A stretch of DNA of 64,000 bases from positions 62,001 through 126,000 of the forward strand of contig WHUX01000112.1 in assembly GCA_015179025.1 (NCBI GenBank), in the 5' to 3' direction. The DNA is from Terfezia claveryi. Taxonomy: Eukaryota; Ascomycota; Pezizomycetes; Pezizales; Pezizaceae. A program made the position numbers and the translations under genes. Of the stretch, positions 1 through 11,473 are shown in pieces. How positions within the stretch are numbered: the first letter of the stretch is position 1; every line of letters begins with the position of its first letter. Below the pieces are notes generated by a model. It was not told where the DNA came from, searched no databases, and saw only the letters and a program-made list of their open reading frames with translations.

Positions 1-432
1 CAACGTCTTGCGACCGTTGCGCTCTATTATAGAAATAGCAGCGTTAGATTGCCGTATACGTTCTCTCAATGAGGGCTGAGAATAGGGAGAGAGGATTTTC
101 ACTTACGTTGAATACGGATATGGACGTAATTTTTAGCGGGAGTATCACCAACGTCGTCGGCGAAAGGATCTGTTGAGATGTCGTTAGTACTTGTGAAAGG
201 AGACTCCCAAAATAAGAGGGGTACCAAGTGTCGCTCCCCGCAACCCACCTTCGAGAAGCTTTAAGACACCTCAAAGAAGATGGGTTGAAGGTGCAGCATG
301 GGGAACAAAGAGTTTTTGAGGCAAAGGGAAGATTTGGGGAGAGGAGCTTCTGATGTAACCCAGGAGAACGAAGATATTGTTAAAAGAACATGGATAAGAC
401 ATACCATTAATCTTGAGATTTTCGATGGACAT
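1..432 (-). CDS. SUI1: Translation initiation factor eIF1 (SUI1), 5' part, cut by window edge
   Basis: eIF1 binds the 40S subunit and controls AUG selection during scanning. The gene runs off the left edge. I read three exons on the minus strand: 405-432 (ATG at 432), 107-169 and 1-23 (partial), with introns 170-404 (235 nt) and 24-106 (83 nt). Splicing gives an N-terminus starting MSIENLK, then DPFAD, then NYVHIRIQ, and the last visible residues are QRNGRKTL. These are the conserved eIF1 N-terminus and the start of its core beta strand. Donors are GTATGT and GTAAGT; acceptors are AACAG and ATAATAG, with a TACTAAC branch site in intron 1. All phases are consistent (28 nt, 63 nt, then AG completing a Gln codon). 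The remaining two thirds of the protein lies outside the window. Confidence 0.93.
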
Positions 433-1089
433 AAACAAAGTAATGAAGGGGTAGGCTGTGGGAGATGAAGTTTCTGTTGTGTTCTCAGGTAACGAGGGGG
501 TTTTAAAAGCTTCAGTGCGATCTAAGCTGTAAATTCAGTAGAAACTGCTGTGGAGAGCAGATGTGAACAGGTGTGGGAGGAGAGTGATGTGATGTGCAGT
601 GGGTGTGAGAAGAGAGCAGGTTATAAGCGAAAAGGTAAGAGTAGTTGGGAGTCAGGAGAAAGCGGTGGCATAGTCTGGGCGGCGGCAGGTGGCGGGCTGT
701 CGAGAAGGGACTAGTGGACAGGCTAATTGCATCTGGGCCTACTCCTTTATCGGTCTACGCCCTACAGAAGAAACTCAAGCTCAAGGTACATAGCACAACC
801 AGACTACACTGCCAGCTACTCCGTATATCGGACCTCACAGGAAATGTGCCGTGCTGATGAGGTTCAATATTGCCGCAACACTCTGTGCACCTGTCAAGGT
901 TCTGTATATCGCGATTGTGCTGATCGCTGCTGTATTAACCTAAAATATCCGTCTTCCACTTAGTAACCTACCTGTTGCCCAAGAGCATACTAGAGTGTTC
1001 TCGGTGAGTACTACATAAACGCAAAAGCATACTAGCATTATGCCTTAATCTGGTCATACTCTAGTCTGGTTGCACTGTCATACTCTGTA

Positions 1090-1345
1090 TATTTCATAGA
1101 TTTGCGAAGTAGTAGTACACTGACTTTCTCAATAGCCTTGATTGCTGCTTATATGCAATATTATCACATGATTGGTTAGTTGAATCCAAGGTAAGCATAT
1201 CCTACGCCTCTCTTAACCTCCAATATAATGGGTATATCTAGTCTGGTCGTGCTTATGCATTAGGTACTCACAGCAGCCACGACATTGCTATACAGTTGGA
1301 AGTTCGGCCAAACAAAATGCAGTGGATAAGGGATGTGTTGTAGAA
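1090..1345 (+). repeat. Diverged direct repeat, copy A
   Basis: This matches 2460-2835 in order along its length. Shared landmarks are CAATATTATCACAT followed by GATTGGTTAG or TATTGGTTAG, then ATCCAAGGTAAGCA, and later GACATTGCTA. The copies differ by substitutions and indels, so the duplication is old. It probably derives from an unidentified mobile element. Confidence 0.55.
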
Positions 1346-2459
1346 CGTATCACGTTGGTGTTAGTAAAGACCCAAGCCGGACTAGTAAAGATCGTACCTC
1401 TGGGGACGGATTAGTCTGGTTGATGAGTCATGCCCCGGGCAACTCATTAATAAATGTACTGAAGCTATTATTTCGATTGTTTAGCCCAGAATCTAAATTT
1501 GAGTACCAATCATCTAGGCAATACATGTTTTCCCAGCAAGGCCTCCAGTAGTAAGACTCTCCTGCAAGGTCTCCAGCGGGGCTCAATATCCCCCCCGTGA
1601 GGCCTCCAGTGAGCACAAGGCTTAAGGGAGGATCTGAAGGATATAGAAAAAAAGTATAGGACAACCTTGGTGGCTCTACAAGAATCAAGCCAACCTAGAA
1701 CTTGAGGTTAGCTAAACTGAAAATTCAGGGGAGGATAAATTGTTTGGATCTGCTGCTGCTATGAAGCTGCATTTTCTGAGCTCAATCATAATACATTTAG
1801 CTACACCTTAAACGTAGTAGGGGGTGTGGCAATATTGGGGGGAATAAAGCGGGGTCTGCTGGCATATTGTAGGTGCATATAGATGTAAATATACTGTATG
1901 CACAGCCATACTACGAAACATGTGGCTAGTCCCGTCCAGAGAAGGAGCTTCATCTTGAACAAAGGGAGCACAATTACTACCGCCAGAGAGGGGTTGGTCT
2001 GGGCACGAAAACATCAGATTAATACGGTATGTGTTCCTGCAGCAAGTAACTGAGCATTTTGAAAAACCGCTGGTTGCAACTGGACAAGCAATGAGGACTT
2101 TCTGTTCTTTAAATGCTAACTGTCTCAACTAATGAACTATCATAATAGTAGAATCACGTTTATGAATTGTGTAAATTGTGTAGCCGATCTCGGAAAAGCA
2201 TCCTTCGCATATATTGAAGCTTGGAGGTTTGAATAAAACTAGGATTTTCTTAGTTTCTTTTGGGAGCCCCTATGGTCAGGTTTATTGGAAACAAATAGTT
2301 TGGAATAGACACTTTTTGGGCGGAAAAAGAAGAACAAGTGTCACGGAATGTGATAGTGCTACCCACCCAACACAATGGCGTATATGCCTCAATCCGGTGT
2401 TATGCCGAAATGAGCGTTAACGCCAACCATATCTTTAGTACCAACCAGAACTAATAGAT

Positions 2460-2835
2460 TTGCTATGACTTTCTGAATAGCATTCATTGCTTATATTCAA
2501 TATTATCACATTATTGGTTAGCATTACCTTTGGATCCAAGGTAAGCAGATAGTAATTGTACGGCCCCTCTCACAATACAATGGATATATCATCCCCAATC
2601 GAGCATCACCTTCTTTCCAGCCGTTATGCTGCGTGTGGTGGGGGAGCTTCCGTTCCTGTAGATTCACGAGGCGCCATGAACATGGGAAGATATGTCTGGA
2701 AAGGTAGAACTCAGTATCCAGGTAGACCCTCGTGTTTTATATGTATTTACTCACAACAACCACCGACATTGCTACAGTTGAAAGTCAGCTAAATGCAACA
2801 CAATGAATAAGGGCAGTATGGTAGAACGCACCGCC
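2460..2835 (+). repeat. Diverged direct repeat, copy B
   Basis: Partner of the repeat at 1090-1345, with the same landmarks in the same order and an extra segment of about 100 bp in the middle. No coding signal is visible. Confidence 0.55.
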
Positions 2836-3683
2836 CATGGCAATGGAGAAATATGCTGGTTGCTTTCCGCTTGCCACTTGCGTTGGAGTCTCATTCAGCC
2901 ATGCTTGGATGGCAAAGACCAATGCTGACCTACATGAAGTTAGTGAGCCCATAGATTTAAAAACAAGTCCTGACGTACCATGCAATCATTCTACATTGCG
3001 GCAATCACCCGGATTAGCCTTGTGGGACGGATATGCTGAGAAACGACCAGACGTACTTGTTACGTGTGAAAAGCTGTAGGTCATACATTTAGCAAGCTGA
3101 GTCATTCTCCCGAAGAGTCCAAAATAAATCGAAGGCAAACTGACAGCGGCCATTGGTAATGTGTTGGATATCGTAGCTGTTGGAATTGGTAGTTTGTTTT
3201 AGCCCTGCATTAACACTTGACTCGCCTAGAAAGACATACTCGCAAAATCCGCTGGGAAAATTGATTCCCATATGTCAGCTTGTTGGCAATCAACTAGGGA
3301 TCTAGGCTGCCTTACACGTCTCCTCAGCTTTCGGCTCGGATGGAACATAAGGAATGACTTATGGGGAGATGGGTTAGCAAGGTCCCTTTTTTGCGTTTAC
3401 AATGATATTAGAGTTGCGCACTGTATCCCGCGCGTCTCTGATCTTTGGACTTGGGTGCCATTGCGCCTTTCTGCTATATCGGAAGGTGGCTTGAATTTTT
3501 GGGATGAAGTTTGGTAGAATTAGAAAGCTGTTCCTTAGCCAAGATAACTATTAATTTAATTGTGGCTTGCAAAGGAGCTATGTAATACAGGAGTCTGTCA
3601 CAAAATTGTCCGATCATATGCATTGATTAGCTATATTGGGTGCCTACTCCTAGTCTGGTTGGCACGCCTACTCCGTAGTCTGG

Positions 3684-3687
3684 TTGC
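3684..3687. repeat. Target-site duplication TTGC (left)
   Basis: TTGC directly precedes the 5' LTR and recurs at 11474-11477 directly after the 3' LTR. The rejoined site is a TAGTCTGGTTGCAC-type motif, so the retrotransposon landed inside an older repeat. Confidence 0.85.
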
Positions 3688-3840
3688 TGTGGAGCAGGAA
3701 TCGGTAATAGCTAAAATTACCCAATGAAGTAACGCGAGCTAGACTTTCATGTATATAGCTAGATTGGCTCGACCTTATGTCGACCACAGAACCTTCATCT
3801 CACGGTCACAGAAATAGATACCTGGCTCTTCTCTCCCTCA
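3688..3840 (+). repeat. 5' LTR
   Basis: 153 bp, starting TGTGGAGCAGG and ending TCTCCCTCA. It is identical to 11321-11473 in a base-by-base reading. Confidence 0.97.
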
Positions 3841-3842
3841 GC

Positions 3843-3855
3843 TGGCGACCACACC
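3843..3855 (+). other. Retrotransposon primer-binding site
   Basis: TGGCGACCACACC starts two bases after the 5' LTR. Its complement ends in GCCA, i.e. a tRNA 3' CCA preceded by a G discriminator base, which suits a tRNA-Ser primer. The tRNA identity is inferred, not checked against the genome. Confidence 0.6.
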
Positions 3856-3956
3856 AGGAGATTTCTATTGTCGTGACCTTTTGAAGGAGAACACTGTTGT
3901 TTTTACTGTGATCTGTGCTTGGGCACTGAGACTGTGCTCCGAACGTTGCTCCTTGT

Positions 3957-4103
3957 CGAGATCAACGGCTGACGTTGGATCTGCGTAACGAGAATTGCTC
4001 TTTGTCGAGATCAACGGCTGACGTTGGATCTGCGTAACGAGAATTGCTCTTTATCGAGATCAACGGCTGACGTTGAGGTTGCTTTGTTTCTTAGATCAAC
4101 GGC
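3957..4103 (+). repeat. 49-bp tandem repeat, about 3 copies, in the retrotransposon leader
   Basis: Units start at 3957, 4006 and 4055 (period 49) with the core ATCAACGGCTGACGTTGG. Degenerate pieces recur near 4094 and 4168. They lie between the primer-binding site and gag, where packaging or promoter elements would be expected. Confidence 0.85.
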
Positions 4104-4489
4104 TGACGTTGGGTCTATTAACTGGGAACCCTGGGGGTGAATCTGTTCACTTGGAACGTGGCTTTTATCGAGATCAACAATACTGGAGACTGGACTCTCG
4201 TCGAGCTGGGGTTGATAGTCAGCCTGCTTGAGGAACGGTTGCCTTGAGAGAGAGAGGAACACAAGTCAACCTGTCGAGTTACACGAGGCCAGAACCTGGG
4301 GTGGCAGAACGTGAAGGAGGGGAAGTGCAGACAGACCGGGTACAGACACTGATACACGGGATACCAGTATCACACTCATCGTTACAAAGGGCGGCTGAAC
4401 TGCAAAAAAGAGCACGAGAACGACAAGTTAGGGAAACGAAAAGACTGGGTCTAGGGAAAGGGAAAAAGCGGGGATCAGGGAGCTCGTGT

Positions 4490-6955
4490 ATGGGATTGGA
4501 ACAACTTGCAGACGGTCAAACTTCGGAGGAAGAATCACAAGAAGAGGCATCGACGAGAAACAGAGGGAGTTCGGGAGTTGAGAAGATGTCGGCAGGGAAG
4601 GAGACGTTCAAAGGAGGAGACCTGTTGCAGGTGGACAAATTTAGTGGGGAGGAGGAAGAAGATGTTGAGGACTTTGTGAAACAAGTACATGTATCGTTCA
4701 TACCAAGGGGGAGAGCATATGACGACGGAGAGGACAGGGAAACAGCGAAGCTAATTTACCTAGAATCACTACTGGGAGGTAAAGCGAAGAGATGGTGGAG
4801 GTCGGTTGAAGGAAGCAGGAGAGACACCTGGCAGAAGGCGAAGGATATGCTTATTGCAAGATATAGTGGGAAGTTGTTAGCAGGACAGAGTGTCACGGAG
4901 CGGAACAAGGCAACTACAGATTTGTGCATACTGCAACAGGGTGAGAAGACGGATAAAGAATATGCAAGGCATACTCAAGAGATATATACTATCTTGGGTG
5001 ATGGGTTTGGGCCAGCGCTGGCTGTCAAGTTTGTTCAAGGGATTGCTGATCCAATTACCAGGAAGGTTGTGAACAGTCAGCTCGAGGACGAGTATGGGAT
5101 AGATGAAGTAATAAAGGTGTTTTTGAAGACGACAAGAGAAGAGAGAGTAATCCAGGCAAGGAGGAAAGTGGATGAAAAGGAGAAGAAAGAGAAGGAGACA
5201 GAGAAAAGCATGGCTCAGGCACTGATTGAGTCACAAGCGAGCATGACGAAGATGATGCTGGATCACAATCAACGGATGTATGAGATGATGGCAAGGTCAA
5301 TGGCAAGTGCAAACTACCCGCTGGGTCAAACACAGATGCAGCAGTGGAATACCAACCAAAGGAGACCCCAACTACAATTGACATCGGGAGGGGTGCAGTC
5401 ATCAGAAACCGATGCAAGCAGGGCAGCAGGGTATGTGACATGTTATAATTGTGGGAACAAAGGTCACCGGAAGATAGATTGCCCTCACCCGCCATCAGCG
5501 CCACAAGATCAGCAGAAGATACAGGCACAGATGAGAGCAAACATGGATGCTACGATGGCAAGGAGAGGAATCGTTAACCCAATGCCATTAACCAAGATTG
5601 CACCGGCTGCAGTGGTAGAGATGGAGGAGATATACCCAGACCAGTGCGAAGGGGGCTCAGCAGAAATGGAAATGATGGTGGAGACAAACCTAGCAGAAGC
5701 ATTCGGGTCAGCATGGATAGAGGAAGATAGGGATGTATTGCACCGGAGTGTTGCAGCAGTGGAAAAGAGAAAGGGAATGTCATCAGATACAGGGGAGCGA
5801 CAGAGGGGTGCTCCGAGACAGAGGGCGGGATCAGAGCCAATTGGTGCAGCAAGAGTGGTTACTGAAAGAGAAAGGAAAGTAGGAACAAGAGAAGAGAAAA
5901 AGAAGAAGAAGAGAGTCCCAAGAGACCCAAGTGATTTGGGTGTAAAACCGGTGAGAATGATGAAGGGAGAGCAGCAATGGGATTTTTTGAAGGCATTTCG
6001 ATCCGCACCGGTGACAGGTATGACCTGGGGGGACCTGTTTAGCATAGCACCAAGAGTCAAAGCAGCGTGTGCACATGGAATGGTGGTGGAACGTGAAAGA
6101 CGGAAGATCGCGAAGATGCGGGGGACTAGGGTGGCACAAACATTGGTAGTGGGGACAGAAATAATGAAGAAGCAGGATGCTATCCCTGAACCAGAAGGAG
6201 AAGTGGCAAATTTCCACACGTGGGGAACGTTGAAGGTATGGGTGCCAGTGGAATTGGCTCAGAAAAAGTTATACAGAGTCTTAATAGATGGAGGAGCAGT
6301 TGTGAATCTGATCCCAATGACAGTAGCAAGCAGGTTGAAACTGCCATTAACGGCTAATGGTGATCTTAAAATCCGAACGGTAACTGGAGAGGTACTTCAG
6401 ATCGAGTATTATACAGGGTTCGACATACAAATAGCTGGAGTAACAACAACGGTGAGGGCTTATGTGGTACCAGCACAAACTACTTATACATTGTTACTGG
6501 GAAGGAGATGGATGAAGCAAGCAAAAGCAAGAGGAGATTATGAAAAGGGGAGATATACAATTCGAGACTCAGAGGGGAAAGAATGGGAAGTGCCGAGATG
6601 TCCAATTGAACCAGACGAATTGGAAACCGTCAGCACATCAGGTCAATTGTGCTATGTGGAACTCCGAGATAAGAGACGAGAGGAATATGAACTGACAGAA
6701 GAAGAGCTTGAGGATTTCGATGAGTATCATGCAAGTATGGCAGAAAGATATCTTCAACAAGTAATTGAACAGGGATGGACGAGTGATAATGAGAGTATTG
6801 CTGAAACAGACGATACTACAAGGGAAAACTCGACCAGTGAGGAGGAAGAGGTAGATGAGGAAGGACAAGAAACTGGATACGAAGGGGAAGAAGAGAGCGA
6901 GGAGGAAGAACAAGGGGGTGTCCGAAGGAGAGAGGGAAAAGTTCAGAGACTGTAG
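4490..6955 (+). CDS. Gag-protease polyprotein of the Ty3/Gypsy element
   Basis: One uninterrupted frame runs from at least 4244. The first in-frame ATG is at 4490, so I start there, giving about 821 residues. The N-terminal half is the capsid-like Gag region. A CCHC zinc knuckle, CYNCGNKGHRKIDC, lies at about 5441-5482. A retropepsin-like domain follows, with the active-site-type motif LIDGGAVVNLIP near 6281 and LLGRRWM near 6496. The catalytic triad reads DGG rather than the common DTG or DSG. The C-terminus is very acidic (runs of Glu). Pol lies in the -1 frame relative to this one and directly overlaps its end, which suits ribosomal frameshifting, but no slippery site was verified. Confidence 0.9.
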   Translation: MGLEQLADGQTSEEESQEEASTRNRGSSGVEKMSAGKETFKGGDLLQVDKFSGEEEEDVEDFVKQVHVSFIPRGRAYDDGEDRETAKLIYLESLLGGKAKRWWRSVEGSRRDTWQKAKDMLIARYSGKLLAGQSVTERNKATTDLCILQQGEKTDKEYARHTQEIYTILGDGFGPALAVKFVQGIADPITRKVVNSQLEDEYGIDEVIKVFLKTTREERVIQARRKVDEKEKKEKETEKSMAQALIESQASMTKMMLDHNQRMYEMMARSMASANYPLGQTQMQQWNTNQRRPQLQLTSGGVQSSETDASRAAGYVTCYNCGNKGHRKIDCPHPPSAPQDQQKIQAQMRANMDATMARRGIVNPMPLTKIAPAAVVEMEEIYPDQCEGGSAEMEMMVETNLAEAFGSAWIEEDRDVLHRSVAAVEKRKGMSSDTGERQRGAPRQRAGSEPIGAARVVTERERKVGTREEKKKKKRVPRDPSDLGVKPVRMMKGEQQWDFLKAFRSAPVTGMTWGDLFSIAPRVKAACAHGMVVERERRKIAKMRGTRVAQTLVVGTEIMKKQDAIPEPEGEVANFHTWGTLKVWVPVELAQKKLYRVLIDGGAVVNLIPMTVASRLKLPLTANGDLKIRTVTGEVLQIEYYTGFDIQIAGVTTTVRAYVVPAQTTYTLLLGRRWMKQAKARGDYEKGRYTIRDSEGKEWEVPRCPIEPDELETVSTSGQLCYVELRDKRREEYELTEEELEDFDEYHASMAERYLQQVIEQGWTSDNESIAETDDTTRENSTSEEEEVDEEGQETGYEGEEESEEEEQGGVRRREGKVQRL

Positions 6956-9900
6956 GCAGGGATCGGCCTACCGTCTCTAGAATTCAAGATCCAGGGGGAG
7001 GAATAGTGGCAGTTACTGAGGTGCTAAGGGAGGTGTCAACCGTCAATAGAAGATGGAGAGTGGTGAAGGAGGATAGTAATAGGAAATGTTTCTGCTGCAG
7101 ATTGTGGAAAAATTGCCATGATATTAAGCCTGTATGTGCAGAAGAGTGTATTTGTGAGTGTCCAGTGGAGCAAGGGAGAGGGACGAGTAAAATAGGGGTA
7201 GAGGAAGTTGAGGATGAGCAAAAAGGGGGGAAGCTGGAGGGGAAGAAGTATGATATTCAGGACTATGGGGAAACTGAAGAGAAGCAGGGAGAAAAGACAA
7301 ATGAGGTAGTAGTAGGGGGAGTAGAACAAGAGCGAACAAAAGAAAGTGAAGGGAAGAAGAGACAGCTAGATAGATATCATCATGAAGAAAGGGAAAATGG
7401 GAATCTGGGAGACAGGTGGTCAGTCTGGGAAGGGGCAAATCAAGAAGGGGAATCGGAATGGAGAAGAGTGGAAGAGGAGAGGAAATTATCGAGGAAACAG
7501 ACAGAAGCCATAACAAAGAAAGCATGGGAGGAAGAGCAACGGCATTGGATATGTCGGAAGTAGGTAGCTAATGGTGATAAAGTGTGGAAGCAAGGAAGGT
7601 GTGGAAGATATGATTGCGGTATATGTGGGAAAATTCGAGTGGATAATGGTGAGCAAGAGGAATTTATCGGACAAGAAGTACAATCTCAGTGGATGATGGA
7701 GTTCCTCAGAATGGTACAATTAACAGAAGGGGAGGAAGTTATTGCAGTAGAGGAGAAAAAGCAGAAGGGGTCGAGGAGGGAAGTAGAAAAGCAACTACTA
7801 AAACAGCAATTGGACCGAGAAAGGATAGAGATGACAACGATTACAAGTGGAAGTATTACTCGGGAAACAGAAGAGGAACAGGCATTTGGAGCAGCGGTAG
7901 GATTTCCGACGGCGAGGAGACCAGTAGAATATCGAAGAAAACTATATGATGGTGATATGGGGATAGTAGAAGAATGGATAGAGAAGGAAAAGGCAGAGGG
8001 GATGATCGGGGATTATGAGATGAATATGGAGCAGAAAGAACAAGTAAAAAGGCTGATATACACATGAAGGGATATATTTGTCATCGATCCAGAGAAAATG
8101 CCAGTTACGGATTTGGTGGTACACACGATCCCGACGTATGCAGCCGCTCGACCGGTAAGAGCAAAAGAAATGATCTATACACCAAGGGAAGTGAGATGGC
8201 AGCAAGAGAATATCCCACGACTGATCAAATCGGGGATGATCAGTTATTGTGACAGCCCATGGTCTGCACAAACGAAGCATCCTGTGAAAAAAGACTTGAA
8301 TTTGAGAATGGTAAATGTATTCTGCCCGATCAATAATGCAACAATCAAGTCAAATTACCCAATGAGACGGGTTGAACCGATAGTGAATACGTTATCACAA
8401 CCAAAGTACGCAGAAGGACCTAAGTTTCAGGCAGATGCAGTCAACGGCTATTACGCAATCCCATTATGGAGGCCTCACTGATACAAAACAGCTTTTAGCT
8501 GTTCGATGGACAATTCTGCTATAATGTGATGGACAGGGTCTGGCAGGAGGTCCACATTCATATGCAAGACTAAAAGACATCACAATGGGAAGCATCCCGG
8601 AACCATATCCTGAGAAGAGTATCGCCGGAGATCATTCAGAGGAAGGCTGGGCACTAGAGTACTTCATGGATGATGATTATGGAGCAGCTATGGGGTTCGA
8701 ACAAATGTTCGACCTGCTACATAATAACTATTTCCCACGGATTGTCTGGGCGAGGCTGACTCTGAAGCCGACGAAAACAATATTCTTTGCAAGGATGCTT
8801 GAATTACTTGGGCATGAGCTGGGACTGCGAGGCCTTCGCCATCAATAGATAAAGTAGCAAGAATAAGGGATTATCCAGTACCGATGAATGAGGTGGAGTT
8901 GGATGGATTTCTGTTTATGACTACGTTCTTGAAGAGATTTATACCAGGGAGGGCGGAACATGCCAGAATAATGAAAGAGGCAGTAGAAATAACAGTTATC
9001 AAGGGTGAGGAGGGGAAGAGCAAAAAGAAACATACTAGACAGAAAACTGGCTGGAACTGGGGAAAGAAGCAGCAGGAATCGTTCGACTTCGTTAAGAAAG
9101 CAATAGTGGAGAATGCTTCAATAGGAGGGGATGCTAACAGACAATACCATGTTGCATGCGATGCTTCAAGTACAGGAATAGGAGGAGTGGTGTTACAGTT
9201 CAGAACAAGACAGTCGGAACAGTAATAACAAAAGAGAATTTCGGAGATGTAGGGATTGTAATGTACATATCGCAGCGGTTGTCAGATGCAGAAACTCGAT
9301 ATTTGAATACAGAAAGGGAGGGACTAGCTGTACTAAGGTGTCTCGAGGAAGGGAGATGGTTGTTATCGGGGTCACCATATCCAGTGAAAGTATATACAGA
9401 TCATTCAGCGTTACTGAGTATCTTGAGAGGAGATGGAGCGACACACAAAGGCAGAATAACGTCGTGGCTCGTTCGATTATCAGAATATGATGTGGAGTAT
9501 CATCATATAAAAGGGCAAGAGAATGGGATTGCAGATGGACTCTCAAGAATGCCGAGGAGAGGTATGAGCACTCCAGGGAAGGGGTTCGAAAGCTGGGAAG
9601 ATGTAGCACTGGTATCGGGAGAAGAGGATAGAGGCAGGAAGGTAGAGGGGTCAAAGAAGATTCATGGGAAAAATGGAGGAAGGAAGACTGGTACAAGCAT
9701 ATTATTGAGTATAAAACAACAGGAAGAATAGAAGGGTTGGAGAATGATAAGATAATGAGAAAGACAAAATTACAAGCAGGGAGGTATATCCTGGTGGAAA
9801 AGTGCGACGATACTGGAGGAATGTTATTGTGGAAAGAGAAGTCAGGGAAAGTAGCGAGGTGTATCACAGAGGAGGAAGTGAGTAACATATTGAAGCGGTA

Positions 9901-11112
9901 TCACGACTGTCATGGACATTTCTCAGGAGGGATTATGATGAGGAATATGGAAGGGAGATACTACTGGCCATCAAGATATAGAGATATCTACAGTTACACA
10001 GCGGAATGCGACTCATGCCAAAGGTTCGGACCATTGAGACCATCGAAGGAATTAAAGCCGATATTTAACCTACAACCAATGGATATGGTGGGAATGGATT
10101 ACATTGGTCCAATTAACCCTGCAGGAAGGTCGACAGGAAGCAAGTATGTGTTGATTGTGGTGGATTATTTCTCGAGATTTTTGTTCGCAGAGGCGGTGAA
10201 AGCAGCGGACAGAGAATCAGTATTGCAGGTGCTTGCACAGATTGCAGTGATTATGGGGTGGCCGAGGGCAGTATATTGTGATAATGCAAGCTACTTTGTC
10301 AAAGGGCGGGTACCAGGAGAGTTGAAAGCAAAGGGAGTTCTATTATTCCCAGCACCGATCACGAACCCATCGTCAGTGGGATTGGCAGAAAGGTATGTCC
10401 AAATGGTTCTGATGGGACTGCGAACTATACTGCATGGTGAAGGGAAACCCTTATGTGAGTGGGACACATATCTGGCTGCAGTGGTATTCTCAATCAATAC
10501 GAGGGTTATACGAGTTCACGGATATACACCAGCACAACTATTTATGGGATTCAATCCTCGGCAACAATAGAGGATCTCACAGCGAGAGAATGTATAGCAG
10601 AACCGGTATTGAGAGAGCATGCAGATGATTGGATGAATGAACAAAAAAAGGAATCATGGGTTCAGGAAGATAATTTGGTAGATAGAAGTGATAGAAATTA
10701 TGGATGGCATTGGTGGGTAAACATGGCACAAATAGAAGAGATGAGGGAGCACGCTAGAGAGCGAGTCCTGGTGGAACAGGAGAGAATGGTGGAACGAGAC
10801 AAGGAACGGAAGAAGGGTTGTGAACCGCAAGAAGGAGATTTGGTATTATTGAGGAGATTCGCAGTAGATAAAGATAAGGGAAAGAAACTGGAGACTAGGT
10901 GGGAAGGCCCATATCAGGTGAAGAGGGTGGGATTCTCAGGGGTATCGGTAGTGTTGGGAGATATTGTGATGGGAAAGCTAAAAGGAAGATATTCTTTTGA
11001 TGCAGTAAAACTATACACAGTGAAGGAAAGGGATAAAGGGGAAAGGGTACCAATTGGTGAAGCACAGTGGTTGGGAAGGGACGCTCGACGAGAGTGTAAT
11101 CTGGTGGGCTGA
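6956..11112 (+). pseudogene. Disrupted pol (RT, RNase H, integrase) of the Ty3/Gypsy element
   Basis: The first part (to about 8067) is a charged linker with Cys clusters near 7090-7160 and 7600. The RT starts near 8098 and carries the catalytic-Asp region (QADAVNGYYAIPL) and the YFMDDD box at 8660. RNase H follows (CDASSTGIGG near 9160, TDHS near 9399, ADGLSR near 9535). Integrase (9737-10570) has an HHCC finger (HDCHGH...CDSC) and a DD35E core (MDYIGP, YCDNAS, GLAERY). In-frame stops lie at 7561 (TAG), 8065 (TGA) and 8479 (TGA). Frame changes occur near 8510-8530 (probably two), 8850, 9205, 9650 and 10560. The TGA at 8065 falls where a Trp codon is expected, i.e. a G-to-A change. Confidence 0.95.
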
Positions 11113-11299
11113 AAAAGTGGTGTTGTATGCTGCTTCGTGTGGTTGCGTACTGTGGGCTTCATTGTCTGTTTTGTTCCTTGTGTTGTTGACTGCTGGTGAT
11201 GGGATTGCTGAATTTTGTTTTCTACTGATTGCTCGGTGATGTTGGCGCAGTATATAGACGTGTGGCTGAGCTGAGGTTGAATACGCGGGGCGTATTATA

Positions 11300-11320
11300 A
11301 AAAGACTGTGGGGGTGAGTC
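11300..11320 (+). other. Polypurine tract region before the 3' LTR
   Basis: The purine-rich run GTGGGGGTGAG, closely followed by the LTR TG, is the expected place for plus-strand priming. Confidence 0.6.
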
Positions 11321-11473
11321 TGTGGAGCAGGAATCGGTAATAGCTAAAATTACCCAATGAAGTAACGCGAGCTAGACTTTCATGTATATAGCTAGATTGG
11401 CTCGACCTTATGTCGACCACAGAACCTTCATCTCACGGTCACAGAAATAGATACCTGGCTCTTCTCTCCCTCA
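11321..11473 (+). repeat. 3' LTR
   Basis: 153 bp, identical to the 5' LTR at 3688-3840, and followed by the TTGC target duplication. Confidence 0.97.

Larger units (their letters stand above)
433..3687. other. Gene-poor stretch with decayed repeats
   Basis: I see no supportable gene here. The stretch contains several copies of the motif TAGTCTGGTTGGCAC or close variants (about 1062, 1239, 1412, 3651, 3676). It also holds two diverged copies of one sequence at about 1090-1345 and 2460-2835. The open frames present are short and do not resemble known proteins. The part next to 433 probably carries the eIF1 promoter and 5' UTR. Confidence 0.5.
3688..11473 (+). mobile_element. Ty3/Gypsy LTR retrotransposon, near-intact ends, broken pol
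   Basis: A 7.8-kb element with 153-bp LTRs beginning TG and ending CA, a 4-bp TTGC target duplication, a primer-binding site two bases inside the 5' LTR and a purine-rich tract before the 3' LTR. The internal order is gag, retropepsin, reverse transcriptase, RNase H, integrase, which defines Ty3/Gypsy. Gag and protease share one long open frame. Pol is in a different frame and is interrupted by at least three in-frame stops and about five frame changes, so this copy cannot make Pol. The two LTRs are identical by eye over 153 bp, which normally means a very recent insertion. Confidence 0.97.

Noticed and set aside
5055..6219. Long minus-strand open frames opposite gag
   Set aside because: Shadow frames of the purine-rich gag coding strand; they read as Ser/Leu/Pro/Phe-rich noise.
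7036..7719. Minus-strand Leu/Pro-rich frames opposite pol
   Set aside because: Composition shadow of the Glu/Lys-rich plus strand.
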